A stretch of 64,000 bases of DNA from Paenibacillus sp. RUD330 (GTDB lineage: Bacteria > Bacillota > Bacilli > Paenibacillales > Paenibacillaceae), in contig NZ_CP022655.2 in the NCBI RefSeq assembly GCF_002243345.2, forward strand, positions 5,326,001 to 5,390,000. Direction: 5' to 3'. The translations under genes were made by a program, and so were the position numbers. Below the pieces are notes generated by a model. The model had not been told where the DNA came from. It saw nothing but the letters and a program-made list of their open reading frames with translations, and made no database searches. This document shows, in pieces, positions 35,824 to 44,130 of this stretch. Every line of letters starts with the position of its first letter. The stretch's first letter is position 1.

Positions 35824-35899
35824 ACTGCTTCTGATTGCCATGATGCATTTGTTCATGCGATTGCCGCCTGCTGTCTGCAACAAGGCTGACACGCAGATA

Positions 35900-36373
35900 T
35901 CAGACCGTTTTGATTTCCAGCACCTTGTAGCTGATCTTGCCCATGGGCGCATCCACTTCCACCACGTCGCCCACCCGCTTGCGAATCAGGTTCTTGCCCA
36001 GCGGACTTTCGTAGGAAATCCGGCTCTCCAGCACATCGGCCTCGGCAGGAGATACGATCCGGTACTCTACGTTCTCATCGAACTCACGGTCATGAAGGAC
36101 TACAACCGAGCCGACATTGATCGAGGAAGTATCCGTCGTGGTCGCTACACGAGCTTTCTTCAGCATTGCCTGGAGCTGCAGAATTCTCGTCTCCATGAAA
36201 GCCTGATCGTCCTTGGCCGAATGGTATTCGCTGTTCTCTTTCAGATCGCCGTAGCTGATCGCCGTCTTTATGCGCTGGGCCAGTTCCCTGCGCCGCGGTC
36301 CCTTAAGATCTTCAAGCTCGGCTTCCAGCTTGGCCAGACCTTCCGCTGTCAAGATGATTTCATGATTGTCCAT
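35900..36373 (-). CDS. greA: Transcription elongation factor GreA
   Basis: 157 residues, normal length. Stimulates cleavage of backtracked RNA by RNA polymerase. The N-terminal coiled coil carries the conserved tip ISYGDLKENSEYHSAKDDQ. The C-terminal FKBP-like domain has SPAEADVLESRISYESPLGK. AAGGAGAGATC site. An extended -10-like TGCTACACT lies about 35 bases upstream. Confidence 0.98.
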   Translation of the reverse strand: MDNHEIILTAEGLAKLEAELEDLKGPRRRELAQRIKTAISYGDLKENSEYHSAKDDQAFMETRILQLQAMLKKARVATTTDTSSINVGSVVVLHDREFDENVEYRIVSPAEADVLESRISYESPLGKNLIRKRVGDVVEVDAPMGKISYKVLEIKTV

Positions 36374-36415
36374 TCCTGATCTCTCCTTCAGTTCCTGCTC
36401 CCTCTAGTGTAGCAC

Positions 36416-36444
36416 AAAAAAGCCTCGCGGATGCTTCGCGGGCC
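36416..36444 (-). terminator. Terminator between GNAT remnant and greA
   Basis: Leftward GCCCGCG-AAGCATC-CGCGAGGC followed by TTTTTT. It insulates greA from the acetyltransferase genes. Confidence 0.78.
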
Positions 36445-36492
36445 CGGACGGCCATTATCTCCCCCTATCGGAGCCTGTTCCGGAACAAGACA

Positions 36493-36547
36493 AACAAGTC
36501 CAAACTCCCGGCCATAAGACGGGGCGTGGACTTGTTTCGAGGGAAGA
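36493..36547. terminator. Bidirectional inverted repeat after GNAT remnant
   Basis: AACAAGTCCA pairs with TGGACTTGTT around a GC-rich inner segment, about 30 bases downstream of the GNAT fragment. Confidence 0.55.
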
Positions 36548-36576
36548 CGAACCAAAAACAAGCAAGCAATTGCAAC

Positions 36577-36861
36577 TCATTCCGCATTCTTGTAGTAGAC
36601 AAGATTATCCGTCCATTCGCCGAATTCATGGATGAAGCCCTTTCTCATACATTCGAATTCCATCCCGACACTCTTAGCAAGCCGGATAGAAGCGATGTTG
36701 TCCACATTGATATGAGCCTCGATGCGATGGTATCCAAGCGGTCCGAATCCGAGCTCCAGAGCCGCTCGTACAGCCTCGGAGCCATATCCCTTCCGCCAAC
36801 CGCTCCGGAAAACCTGCTCATGACAGCTTCGGTATATCCGCATCCCGATCAGCGGAATCAA
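36577..36861 (-). pseudogene. C-terminal remnant of a RimJ/RimL-type acetyltransferase
   Basis: The 95-codon frame begins at TTG. From GWRKGYGSEAVRAALELGF onward it matches the acetyl-CoA-binding core and C-terminus of RimL-type GNATs (NIASIRLAKSVGMEFE, GEWTDNLVYY). The first half of the fold is missing, and the frame overlaps the 3' end of the full GNAT gene upstream. It is most likely a deletion remnant joined to its neighbour. Expression as a small protein cannot be excluded. Confidence 0.65.
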
Positions 36862-37876
36862 GCTTCCCGTTCGCTGCGGCGATGCTGCCGACGTCGCCTT
36901 TGATCCGGTATCTTCCTCGCAGCGAGCGGTAGCCGAGCTTCCGGTTCACGGCCAGCATCGGCTCGTTCAAGGAGTCGTTGTCTGTGCGCAGATAGAGAGC
37001 CCCTGTCCGCACGGCGAGGCGGATGGAAAGGATTTTCAGAGCCCGGGCGATGCCGCGGCCCCGGTAATCGCGATGAACGCACGTATATTCGTGGTACATG
37101 CCGCGCGTCTCCTCGAAGTAGCGCAGATTGCAATCGCCCACGTACCGATCGCCGTCCAGCGCAAGGACCACCCGCTCCGGCGCATAGCCGTCTCCGCGCA
37201 AGTACCATTTCTGCCAATCTCCGAAGCCCGGAGGCGTTCCAAGAAACCCTGGAATGTCGTTGAAGGTAGGAGACTCCAGCTCGTAGAGCAGCAGCTCCCT
37301 GTCCTCCTCCGGCATATCCGCCAAGGAGACGAAGCGGATTCCTTCGCTCTCCAGCCGCTCGATGACGGCGCCGTCCGCAAGGGTCGCGGCTTCTTCTCCA
37401 TGCTTGAGATCCAGCACCGACTGCCAGGAGCGGCGCTCGATCTCGAATCCGGACTGCTCTGCGATCCGCAGCGAGCGCAGATCGTCATCCCATACTTCCG
37501 TGTAGATCCGCTCTGCCCCGATGCCCGACGCCCAGGACGCCGCCTCCCCGAGCAGGGCCCGGCCGATTCCGAGCCCTCTGAATGCCTTGGATACGACCAA
37601 GGTGTGGTACAGTCCGCCAGCCTCTGTCCACGGAGCGCGCCAGGTCCACAAATACCCGGCAATCCGGCCGTCATCGTTGACCGCCACTCTCCGGAACCGG
37701 TCATATCCTTCCAGCAGCCCGTCGGCATTCATATGCAGATGTCCTTGCTCATACAGCTTGCTGTCGGCTTCCGCCAGGCTCTCCGCCGTCGTCGGCTCGG
37801 ACAGCTCTTCATTCCAAACGGCGGCGATGCCTTCGTAGTCACCCGGCAATGCCAGCGGACGTATGTTGAATTCCAT
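36818..37876 (-). CDS. Two-domain GNAT acetyltransferase
   Basis: 352 residues with two GNAT units. The first (about 1-155) contains LVVSKAFRGLGIGRALLGEA and the second (about 190-340) CVHRDYRGRGIARALKILSI, each with the R/Q-x-x-G-x-G/A acetyl-CoA loop. The substrate is unknown, possibly an antibiotic, amine or aminoacyl compound. I start it at ATG 37876 (GGAGGGATTCGAGC) rather than upstream. The last about 15 residues (DSADRDADIPKLS) lie over the junction with the truncated GNAT and may not be original. Confidence 0.9.
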   Translation of the reverse strand: MEFNIRPLALPGDYEGIAAVWNEELSEPTTAESLAEADSKLYEQGHLHMNADGLLEGYDRFRRVAVNDDGRIAGYLWTWRAPWTEAGGLYHTLVVSKAFRGLGIGRALLGEAASWASGIGAERIYTEVWDDDLRSLRIAEQSGFEIERRSWQSVLDLKHGEEAATLADGAVIERLESEGIRFVSLADMPEEDRELLLYELESPTFNDIPGFLGTPPGFGDWQKWYLRGDGYAPERVVLALDGDRYVGDCNLRYFEETRGMYHEYTCVHRDYRGRGIARALKILSIRLAVRTGALYLRTDNDSLNEPMLAVNRKLGYRSLRGRYRIKGDVGSIAAANGKLDSADRDADIPKLS

Positions 37877-37975
37877 GCTCGAATCCCTCCATGACGCGGT
37901 TCCCCGCATGCTTATGAGGCTCATTATGGAGCGGATCCATTTCCAGGTAAAGGTAAAAGACGCCTATATCCGCCT

Positions 37976-38302
37976 TTAACCGCGCGGAGCCCACAGCATG
38001 ATCGATACCCCGGCCATGCAGACCGCAGCTCCCAGCCAGTCGTACAGATCCGGCGTCTTGCGGTCGACGAGCCATCCCCACAGAACGGCCATGACGATGA
38101 AGACACCGCCGTAGGCCGCATAGACCCGGCCAAAGGAAGGAAAGCCCTGCAGGGCAGGGATGATTCCGTACGAGACGAGAAGGATGCCGCCTGCGATTCC
38201 GAACCAGAGCGGCTTCGACTCGCGCAGCCACAGCCACACCATATACCCACCGCCGATTTCGGCGATTCCCGCCAGCAGGAACAATACCCACGCTTTGCCC
38301 AA
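37976..38302 (-). CDS. YnfA-family (UPF0060) small membrane protein
   Basis: 108 residues with four helices typical of the YnfA family, including LAGIAEIGGGYMVWLWLRE, RVYAAYGGVFIVMAVLWGW and the ending WLGAAVCMAGVSIMLWAPR. Structurally it resembles small multidrug resistance proteins, but function is uncertain. The start is TTG 38302 with AGGGTGAAGGG just before it; no in-frame ATG fits. Confidence 0.93.
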   Translation of the reverse strand: MGKAWVLFLLAGIAEIGGGYMVWLWLRESKPLWFGIAGGILLVSYGIIPALQGFPSFGRVYAAYGGVFIVMAVLWGWLVDRKTPDLYDWLGAAVCMAGVSIMLWAPRG

Positions 38303-38426
38303 TACCCTTCACCCTGCCTTTTCTTCTGTATCTTCCTGTCTATTCTGCTGCCTTGCGGCAGCCGTCGGCCTTTATCGTATACGCGGGAAAGCGGGCTGTC
38401 CAGAGATGGCGCCTTCGCCCGATTGC

Positions 38427-38456
38427 AAAAAAAGCCTTCCGCCGAAGCGGAAAGCT
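38427..38456 (-). terminator. Intrinsic terminator after rlmN-like gene
   Basis: Leftward AGCTTTCCGC-TTCG-GCGGAAGGCT then TTTTTTT. Confidence 0.9.
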
Positions 38457-38475
38457 CTATGGGAAAACAGGCGGG

Positions 38476-39567
38476 TCAGACCGCCGCTTCGCTCTTGCCG
38501 CCGTCCGCACGCAGCTGCTTGCTGCGCAGCTGGCCGCAGGCCGCATCAATATCCGCGCCGTGCTCCAGCCGCACGCTGCAGCTGACGCCGTTCTTCTTGA
38601 GCGTGTCGTAGAAGCCGTCGATCGCCTCCGGCGCGCTGCGCTGGTACTGGCTGTGCTCGTCGACCGGATTGTACGGAATCAGATTCACATTGGCCAGCTT
38701 CATCAGCTGGGGCCGCGAACGCATCAGATCCGACAGCTCCTGCGCATGCTCCCGCAGATCGTTGACATCCTTGAGCAGAATGTACTCGATCGTGATGCGG
38801 CGGCGCGTCCGGTCAAGGTAATAATCGATGCTCTCCAGCAGCTTCCCGATCGGAATCGCCTTGTTAATCTTCATGATCCGCGTGCGGAGCTCGTTGTTCG
38901 GCGCATGCAGCGACACGGCCAGATTGGCCTGCACGCCGCTGTCGGCGAAGTCGCGGATTTTGGCGGAGAGGCCGCTCGTCGATACGGTGATATGGCGCGG
39001 ACCGATCGCCAGCCCCTTCGGATGCTGCACGATCGCCAGGAAATTCATGAGATGCGTATAGTTGTCGAACGGCTCGCCGATGCCCATCACGACGATATGG
39101 CTGACCCGCTGGTCCAGGCCGGCTTCGTCCAGATACAGCTGCACCCGCATGATCTGCTCCGCGATCTCGCCTGCGGTGAGGTCGCGGCTCTTCGCGAGCA
39201 GGCCGCTCGCGCAGAAGCTGCAGCCGATATTGCAGCCGACCTGGGTCGTGACGCATACCGACAGGCCGAACTTGTGCTTCATGAGCACCGTCTCGATCAG
39301 GTTGCCGTCCTGCAGACGGAACAGGAACTTGACCGTGCCGTCCGTCGATTCCTGGCGCGTATGCTCTTCAAGCGTGCCGAGCCGCCAGTTCTCCTCCAGC
39401 AGCTGCACGCATTCCTTTTTCACTCCGGCTTCGGCCATTTCGCCGAATGTCCGGACGCGTCTGCGGTAGAGGCTTTCCCATACCTGCATCGCATGAAACT
39501 TGCGGTGTCCGCGTTCCCCGAGCCAAGCTTCCAGCTGCTCCTGGGTAAGTCCATACAGGGTGTTCAT
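38476..39567 (-). CDS. rlmN: RlmN-family 23S rRNA/tRNA adenine-C2 methyltransferase
   Basis: 363 residues. Radical SAM enzyme with Cys112, Cys116 and Cys119 in [25 protein letters not shown] for SAM binding, and the methyl-carrying Cys in [12 protein letters not shown]. It methylates A2503 of 23S rRNA and A37 of some tRNAs. The segments [19 protein letters not shown] and [15 protein letters not shown] deviate from the usual B. subtilis RlmN pattern and resemble the clade leading to Cfr, so it may be a second copy; the enzyme class is clear, the paralogue status is not. No operon partner. Confidence 0.9.
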   Translation of the reverse strand: MNTLYGLTQEQLEAWLGERGHRKFHAMQVWESLYRRRVRTFGEMAEAGVKKECVQLLEENWRLGTLEEHTRQESTDGTVKFLFRLQDGNLIETVLMKHKFGLSVCVTTQVGCNIGCSFCASGLLAKSRDLTAGEIAEQIMRVQLYLDEAGLDQRVSHIVVMGIGEPFDNYTHLMNFLAIVQHPKGLAIGPRHITVSTSGLSAKIRDFADSGVQANLAVSLHAPNNELRTRIMKINKAIPIGKLLESIDYYLDRTRRRITIEYILLKDVNDLREHAQELSDLMRSRPQLMKLANVNLIPYNPVDEHSQYQRSAPEAIDGFYDTLKKNGVSCSVRLEHGADIDAACGQLRSKQLRADGGKSEAAV

Positions 39568-39768
39568 CTATATTCAAACCTCTTTCTTCTTTTCAGCATC
39601 CAGGCTCGCTTTATCGTCCCATAAGCCGCCCGATATTTCAAGCCGGGTCAAACCTGGGAAGGCATGCGGACACGCAGGGCCCGACGGCCTGCATTCTTCG
39701 CCGGAAAAAGCCGCACTGAAGCTGATTATCATCGTCGCTTCGCTGAAAATGAGTCTCAATTAAAAGAA

Positions 39769-39797
39769 TTGTAACCATCTAATAATAGGAGTAATAT
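39769..39797 (+). promoter_or_regulatory. Promoter of the CDF transporter gene
   Basis: TTGTAA, 17-base spacer, TAATAT in a very AT-rich stretch, about 39 bases before the start codon. Confidence 0.5.
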
Positions 39798-39835
39798 AAT
39801 AATAACTATAATTTAAATGAAAGGTCGGGATCCGA

Positions 39836-40786
39836 GTGGTTGATTTCCATCATCTCCAGCACGTCAAGGAGCAATCCCGGTCCAAGAAGACGTTATGGAT
39901 CACGCTGCTTCTGACCTTGTTCTTCACGATCGTCGAGATCGTCGGCGGGCTGCTGTCGAACTCGCTGGCCCTGCTGTCCGACTCCGCCCATATGATCTCC
40001 GACGTCATCGCCCTCGGACTCAGCATGACCGCTATCTACATGGCCTCCCGGCAGCCGGATGCAAGGTTCACGTTCGGCTACCTGCGCTTCGAGATCATCG
40101 CTTCCTTCCTGAACGGGCTTGCGCTCGCGGTCATCTCGGTCGGCATCTTCGTCGAGGGCATCCGCCGCTTTCTCCACCCGGAGCCGATCCAGTACGGCCT
40201 GATGCTCGCCATCGCCTCCATCGGCCTCGTCGTCAATCTCGTGCTGACGATCGTCCTCAGCCGCAGCATGAAGGAAGAGGACAATCTGAATGTGAAGAGC
40301 GCCCTCTGGCATTTCTTCGGCGATCTGCTGAGCTCGGTCGGCGTCATCGTCTCGGCGCTGCTCATCCTGCTGACCGGCAGAGTCTGGTTCGATCCGCTCA
40401 TCAGCCTCGTCATCGGCGGCATCATCTTCATCGGCGGCGCCCGCATCACGCGCGAAGCCTATCTCGTCCTGATGGAGTCCGTGCCCCGCGAATTCGATCT
40501 GGAGGCGATCCGCGCCTCGATCCGTCAGGTCGAAGGCGTCGAGGACGTGCATGAGATGCACCTATGGGCCGTTTCGACCGACCATTATTCGCTTACGGCC
40601 CATGTGTTCGCCGACGAGAATATCCAGCCGTTCTGCATCATCCTCAATATCAACGAGACCTTGAAGCAGAAGTACGGCATCTCCCATTCGACGATTCAAC
40701 TCGAGCATGCCGGCATCAACCCGCATGGCGAATACGGCAGGGAATTCCTGAAGAGCCGTCGGGAGCTGACGGGCAGCCGAGCTTGA
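39836..40786 (+). CDS. czcD: Cation diffusion facilitator (Zn/Co/Cd efflux, CzcD type)
   Basis: 316 residues, six helices. Proton/cation antiporter in the cytoplasmic membrane. The two metal motifs are HxxxD-like: LLSDSAHMISDVIALGLS in helix 2 and ALWHFFGDLLSSVGV in helix 5, as in zinc-type CDF proteins. A cytoplasmic C-terminal domain (about 210-300) contains HEMHLWAVSTDHYSLTAHV. The start is GTG 39836; the ribosome site is weak (GAAAGG). No ArsR-type regulator is adjacent. Confidence 0.95.
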   Translation: MVDFHHLQHVKEQSRSKKTLWITLLLTLFFTIVEIVGGLLSNSLALLSDSAHMISDVIALGLSMTAIYMASRQPDARFTFGYLRFEIIASFLNGLALAVISVGIFVEGIRRFLHPEPIQYGLMLAIASIGLVVNLVLTIVLSRSMKEEDNLNVKSALWHFFGDLLSSVGVIVSALLILLTGRVWFDPLISLVIGGIIFIGGARITREAYLVLMESVPREFDLEAIRASIRQVEGVEDVHEMHLWAVSTDHYSLTAHVFADENIQPFCIILNINETLKQKYGISHSTIQLEHAGINPHGEYGREFLKSRRELTGSRA

Positions 40787-40848
40787 GCAGGCAGACTTGC
40801 ATGCCGGTCAAAGTATTGCTAAGCGTTCCTTAATAACACCTTGATTGT

Positions 40849-40871
40849 GCGCCTATTCCGGGCGCTTTTTT
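40849..40871 (+). terminator. Intrinsic terminator after czcD
   Basis: GCGCC-TATTCC-GGGCGC followed by TTTTTT, abutting the stop of the convergent HxlR gene. Confidence 0.8.
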
Positions 40872-41203
40872 CATGTCCATCTAGCCGCCCACAGCTTCAT
40901 TTCCTTGATGATCTGATGCAGGTCCTCCCCCTTCGGGGTGAGCGTATACTCTACCGTGACGGGTACGGTCGGATAGACTTTGCGCTCCAGCACGCCCTTC
41001 TCCTCCATATGGCGAAGGGTGCTAGTAAGAGCACGGGGGCTCACGGCCGGAATCAGGCGCTGCAGCTCGCCGAAGCGGCGGGTGCCGCAGAACAGCTCCC
41101 GCAGGACGAGAAAGGCCCATTTGCCGCCGATGACATCCAGTGTTTTTTCGATGTTGCAATCGATCGTGTCGGGATTTTTGGGAATGTAGTTGCTGCTTGC
41201 CAT
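40871..41203 (-). CDS. HxlR-family transcriptional regulator
   Basis: 110 residues, a MarR-like winged helix of the HxlR/YodB group. It has IEKTLDVIGGKWAFLVLREL and RRFGELQRLIPAVSPRALTS, with CNIE just before; a Cys near the N-terminus is used by YodB-type members for thiol sensing. ATG 41203 follows AAAGGAGAT. It is divergent from an aldo-keto reductase gene, so a quinone- or aldehyde-responsive repressor of that gene is a reasonable inference. Confidence 0.93.
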   Translation of the reverse strand: MASSNYIPKNPDTIDCNIEKTLDVIGGKWAFLVLRELFCGTRRFGELQRLIPAVSPRALTSTLRHMEEKGVLERKVYPTVPVTVEYTLTPKGEDLHQIIKEMKLWAARWT

Positions 41204-41357
41204 GGACAAATCTCCTTTGTGAAAGCTAGTAACCAATAGTATAGTAGATATCCTCTATATAATAAAGTGAGGATATTTTCACTACTTCCCCCCAGATAGA
41301 AACATGCGTACAATTAGCCGTGTCAGGGCAAGCATTCGATTATAGGAGGGATTCTCT

Positions 41358-42302
41358 ATGGATTATCGCAGGCTTGGAAGCACCGGCGCCAAGGTGAGCG
41401 AGATCAGCCTCGGCAGCTGGCTGACCTACGGCGGCTACGTCGAACGCGAGAATGCGGTGAAAGCCATTCATGCCGCTTACGATTTGGGAATCAACTTTTT
41501 TGATACGGCCAATGTGTACGAAAGAGGAGCGGCCGAAACGCTCGTCGGCGAAACGATCAAAGCGTTCCCCCGCCACTCCTACCTGCTCGCGACGAAGGCA
41601 TTCTGGCCGATGGGAGATCTGCCCAACGACCGGGGCCTCTCGCGCAAGCATCTGACGGATCAGTTCCATGCGAGCCTGAAGCGCCTCGACGTCGATTACG
41701 TGGACATCATGTACTGCCACCGCCACGATCCCGAGACGCCTCTCTATGAAACGCTGCGCACGCTGGACGATCTCGTCCGAGCAGGCAAGGTGCTGTACGT
41801 CGGCGTCAGCGAGTGGACCGCCTCCCAGATCGCGGAAGCGCATGCCATCGCCGACCGCTACCTGCTGGACCGCATCGTCGTCAACCAGCCGCAGTACAAC
41901 ATGTTCAACCGCTACATCGAGCCGGAGATCATTCCGTACAGCGAGCGCAGCGGAGTGGGGCAAGTCGTCTTCTCGCCGCTCGCCCAGGGCCTGCTGACGG
42001 GCAAGTACACATCCGTGGACAACATCCCGGCCGACAGCCGCGCCGCGAAGCTGGAGTGGATGAAGAACGGCATCACGGAAGAGAAGATCGCCAAGGTCCG
42101 CGAGCTCGGCGCCATCGCTTCCGAACTGGACCTGACCGTCGGCCAGCTGGCGCTCGCCTGGATTTTGCGCCAGCCGAACGTAGCCAGCGCCCTCGTCGGC
42201 GCGAGCCGTCCGGAGCAGGTCGTCGAGAATGCCAAGGCTTCCGGCGTCAAGCTGACCCAGGAAATCGTCGACAAGATCGAGAGCATCCTCGAAGGAAAAT
42301 AA
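41358..42302 (+). CDS. Aldo/keto reductase
   Basis: 314 residues, NADPH-dependent TIM-barrel oxidoreductase of the voltage-gated potassium channel beta-subunit-like group. Catalytic residues can be seen as Asp (FFDTANVYERGAAE, with Tyr), Lys (LLATKAFWPMG) and His (YCHRHDPETP). The NADPH-binding end is ALVGASRPEQVVENAKA. AGGAGGGATT before ATG 41358. Likely detoxifies aldehydes or ketones under the divergent HxlR regulator. Confidence 0.95.
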   Translation: MDYRRLGSTGAKVSEISLGSWLTYGGYVERENAVKAIHAAYDLGINFFDTANVYERGAAETLVGETIKAFPRHSYLLATKAFWPMGDLPNDRGLSRKHLTDQFHASLKRLDVDYVDIMYCHRHDPETPLYETLRTLDDLVRAGKVLYVGVSEWTASQIAEAHAIADRYLLDRIVVNQPQYNMFNRYIEPEIIPYSERSGVGQVVFSPLAQGLLTGKYTSVDNIPADSRAAKLEWMKNGITEEKIAKVRELGAIASELDLTVGQLALAWILRQPNVASALVGASRPEQVVENAKASGVKLTQEIVDKIESILEGK

Positions 42303-42322
42303 AGACGCGTCGGCGCAAAGCC

Positions 42323-42364
42323 AAAAGAGTCCGAGCAGCTGGAATTCCAGCTGCTCGGACTTTT
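42323..42364 (+). terminator. Intrinsic terminator after the aldo/keto reductase gene
   Basis: AAAAGAGTCCGAGCAGCTGG pairs with CCAGCTGCTCGGACTTTT, usable from both sides. Confidence 0.92.
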
Positions 42365-42407
42365 CTTCCCTATGCCTATCAGTCCGCGACCTCGACAATC
42401 CTCTGCG

Positions 42408-43205
42408 TCATCGAACAGAATGACCGTCAGCCGCAATTCTCAGCAGCCTCGTTCTCGTCACCATTCCCGCGCTCTCCAGTGTCCGCTTGGAGGCCTCATT
42501 GCCGTACCCGCATCCGCTGACCGCCGTCAGCCCCTGCTCCGCGCATCGCTGCCTCAGCCGAAGGATCAAGCTCCTCCCCACGCCCTGGTTGCGGCAGGAC
42601 TCGTCCACGAACATCCCTATGCTCGCCGTCCCTTCGAACAGCCTCGACTTCTCCAGCACTCCGATGCCGAGCAGCAGGTCTCCCCTGAAAAGGACGAACA
42701 GCTCGCCGCTGGCGAGCCGCTGCTCGTACTGGTCCAAAAACTCGCCGCACACGCGGCCGATTGTCTCCGCATCCCCGAGCTCGGCCGGACGGAAACTATC
42801 TCCCGATCGATCCGGCGCCGGAACGGCGTGCCGCGGGATCCCTTCCTGAAACAAATAGGCCTGCTTGCGGATGGGAAAGCCCGTGTCGAGCGCCAGACTG
42901 AGGAACAGCTCGTCGCAGGTAGGGAGCAGCAGCGACTGGATCGTATGACGCTCCATCACCTGTCCGAACAGCGCCTGCGAGTCCTTCAGCCAAGGCGTGC
43001 GGATGTAGAACTGCGTCAGCAGCGCTTCGCCATGTACGGCGTAATAACCGGCCACACCGGTGCCGGACTGGAACGAATAGAAGGCGGACTCCAGAATATG
43101 CTCCTCCAGGAAGGAGTCGAACGGAGCTGCAACACTGTTCACATATTCATCGATCAGAGTGCCGATCTCTTCCTTGGAACAGGGCTGCGCGGCCGGAATC
43201 AGCAT
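42408..43205 (-). CDS. GNAT acetyltransferase coupled to phosphatase
   Basis: 266 residues. The N-terminal half is unassigned (about 1-130). The GNAT domain lies at about 140-260, with IGMFVDESCRNQGVGRSLIL as acetyl-CoA loop and SGCGYGNEASKRTLESAGM as the final part. The ATG at 43205 overlaps the stop of the upstream phosphatase gene by seven bases, so the two are translationally coupled. Substrate unknown. Confidence 0.88.
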   Translation of the reverse strand: MLIPAAQPCSKEEIGTLIDEYVNSVAAPFDSFLEEHILESAFYSFQSGTGVAGYYAVHGEALLTQFYIRTPWLKDSQALFGQVMERHTIQSLLLPTCDELFLSLALDTGFPIRKQAYLFQEGIPRHAVPAPDRSGDSFRPAELGDAETIGRVCGEFLDQYEQRLASGELFVLFRGDLLLGIGVLEKSRLFEGTASIGMFVDESCRNQGVGRSLILRLRQRCAEQGLTAVSGCGYGNEASKRTLESAGMVTRTRLLRIAADGHSVR

Positions 43206-43975
43206 GCGGCCGGCTCCAGATACCACTCTCTCAGCTGCTTCAGCTGCGGCTCCGTCAAGCCGATCGCTTCCTTCAAAAAGGCTTCAGGCGTGCCGTGGAC
43301 GCGCCGGATCTCGTCGAACGCCGCCTGAATGTATTCCTCTCGGACAGCCAGCACCGATCGGACCAGCTCCAGATGGGACTCGTCGCTCAAGAAGGCGGCG
43401 GCTTGGCGAAGAATGGCCTCGTTGGCTTCCCTGCGGTTTGCCCCGGTACGCATATAATCCGCCGCAATGTCAGCCTCCGGAACGCCCAGAGCCAGCAGCA
43501 CGACGGCCGCTGCGAAGCCGGTCCGGTCCTTGCCGAGCGTGCAGTTCCACAGCACGGGACGCCCCTCCGCCCGCAGCAGCGCCTGCAGCAGGCCGCGATA
43601 AGCGGCCAGAGATTGGCTCTCGGTCACGAACCGGCGGTAGATTTCCTGGATCGGGCTGCCTTGGCCGCCTTCTTCCTTCCACTGCTGCAGCAGGCGCGGC
43701 ATCTCGCTCATGCTGAACTCGCCTCCGATGACAGGCAGCGATACGTGCCGCACGCCCTTCAGCTGCGGAGCAGGCTTGGAGGCGCTCTTCTCCTCGGTGC
43801 GCAGATCGCAGACGGCCGTCAAGCCGAGCGACTCCACATAAAGGGCTTCCTCCGCCGTCAAGCCGTGCAGCTCCCCCGACCGGAACAGGACGCCTTCTTT
43901 CACCCGTCTGCCGTCCGCGGCCATGCAGCCTCCTAGCTCTCTCATATTCAAGCGGGTTTCCAGCTGTTCCTTCAT
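43199..43975 (-). CDS. Protein-tyrosine/serine phosphatase-like protein, altered P-loop
   Basis: 258 residues of the Y_phosphatase3 group (relatives of IphP/MptpB): NMRELGGC and VLFRSGELHGLTAEE at the N-terminus, CDLRTEEK, and the P-loop at 144-152. The P-loop reads NCTLGKDRTG instead of the usual HC-x5-R: Cys145 and Arg151 are kept, the preceding His is Asn144. Activity is therefore plausible but possibly changed. Followed by, and coupled to, a GNAT gene. AGGAGAGTG site. Confidence 0.9.
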   Translation of the reverse strand: MKEQLETRLNMRELGGCMAADGRRVKEGVLFRSGELHGLTAEEALYVESLGLTAVCDLRTEEKSASKPAPQLKGVRHVSLPVIGGEFSMSEMPRLLQQWKEEGGQGSPIQEIYRRFVTESQSLAAYRGLLQALLRAEGRPVLWNCTLGKDRTGFAAAVVLLALGVPEADIAADYMRTGANRREANEAILRQAAAFLSDESHLELVRSVLAVREEYIQAAFDEIRRVHGTPEAFLKEAIGLTEPQLKQLREWYLEPAAC

Positions 43976-44130
43976 GAATTCACTCTCCTATCCTTGTTCT
44001 ACGAGCGGAGCCGGCCCTGTATGCTCAGCCGCCCAGCCGCGGCCTGCCAGACGGCGGTCTGCCAGCCGTGGTCTGCCACCGTCTTTCTACAGCCGGCGGC
44101 TCCTGAACCATCGGTAATACGAAGAATTAC

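Noticed and set aside
39718-39760. Possible Fur box (GATTATCAT) before czcD
   Set aside because: Only one half-site fits; the second half is too degenerate.
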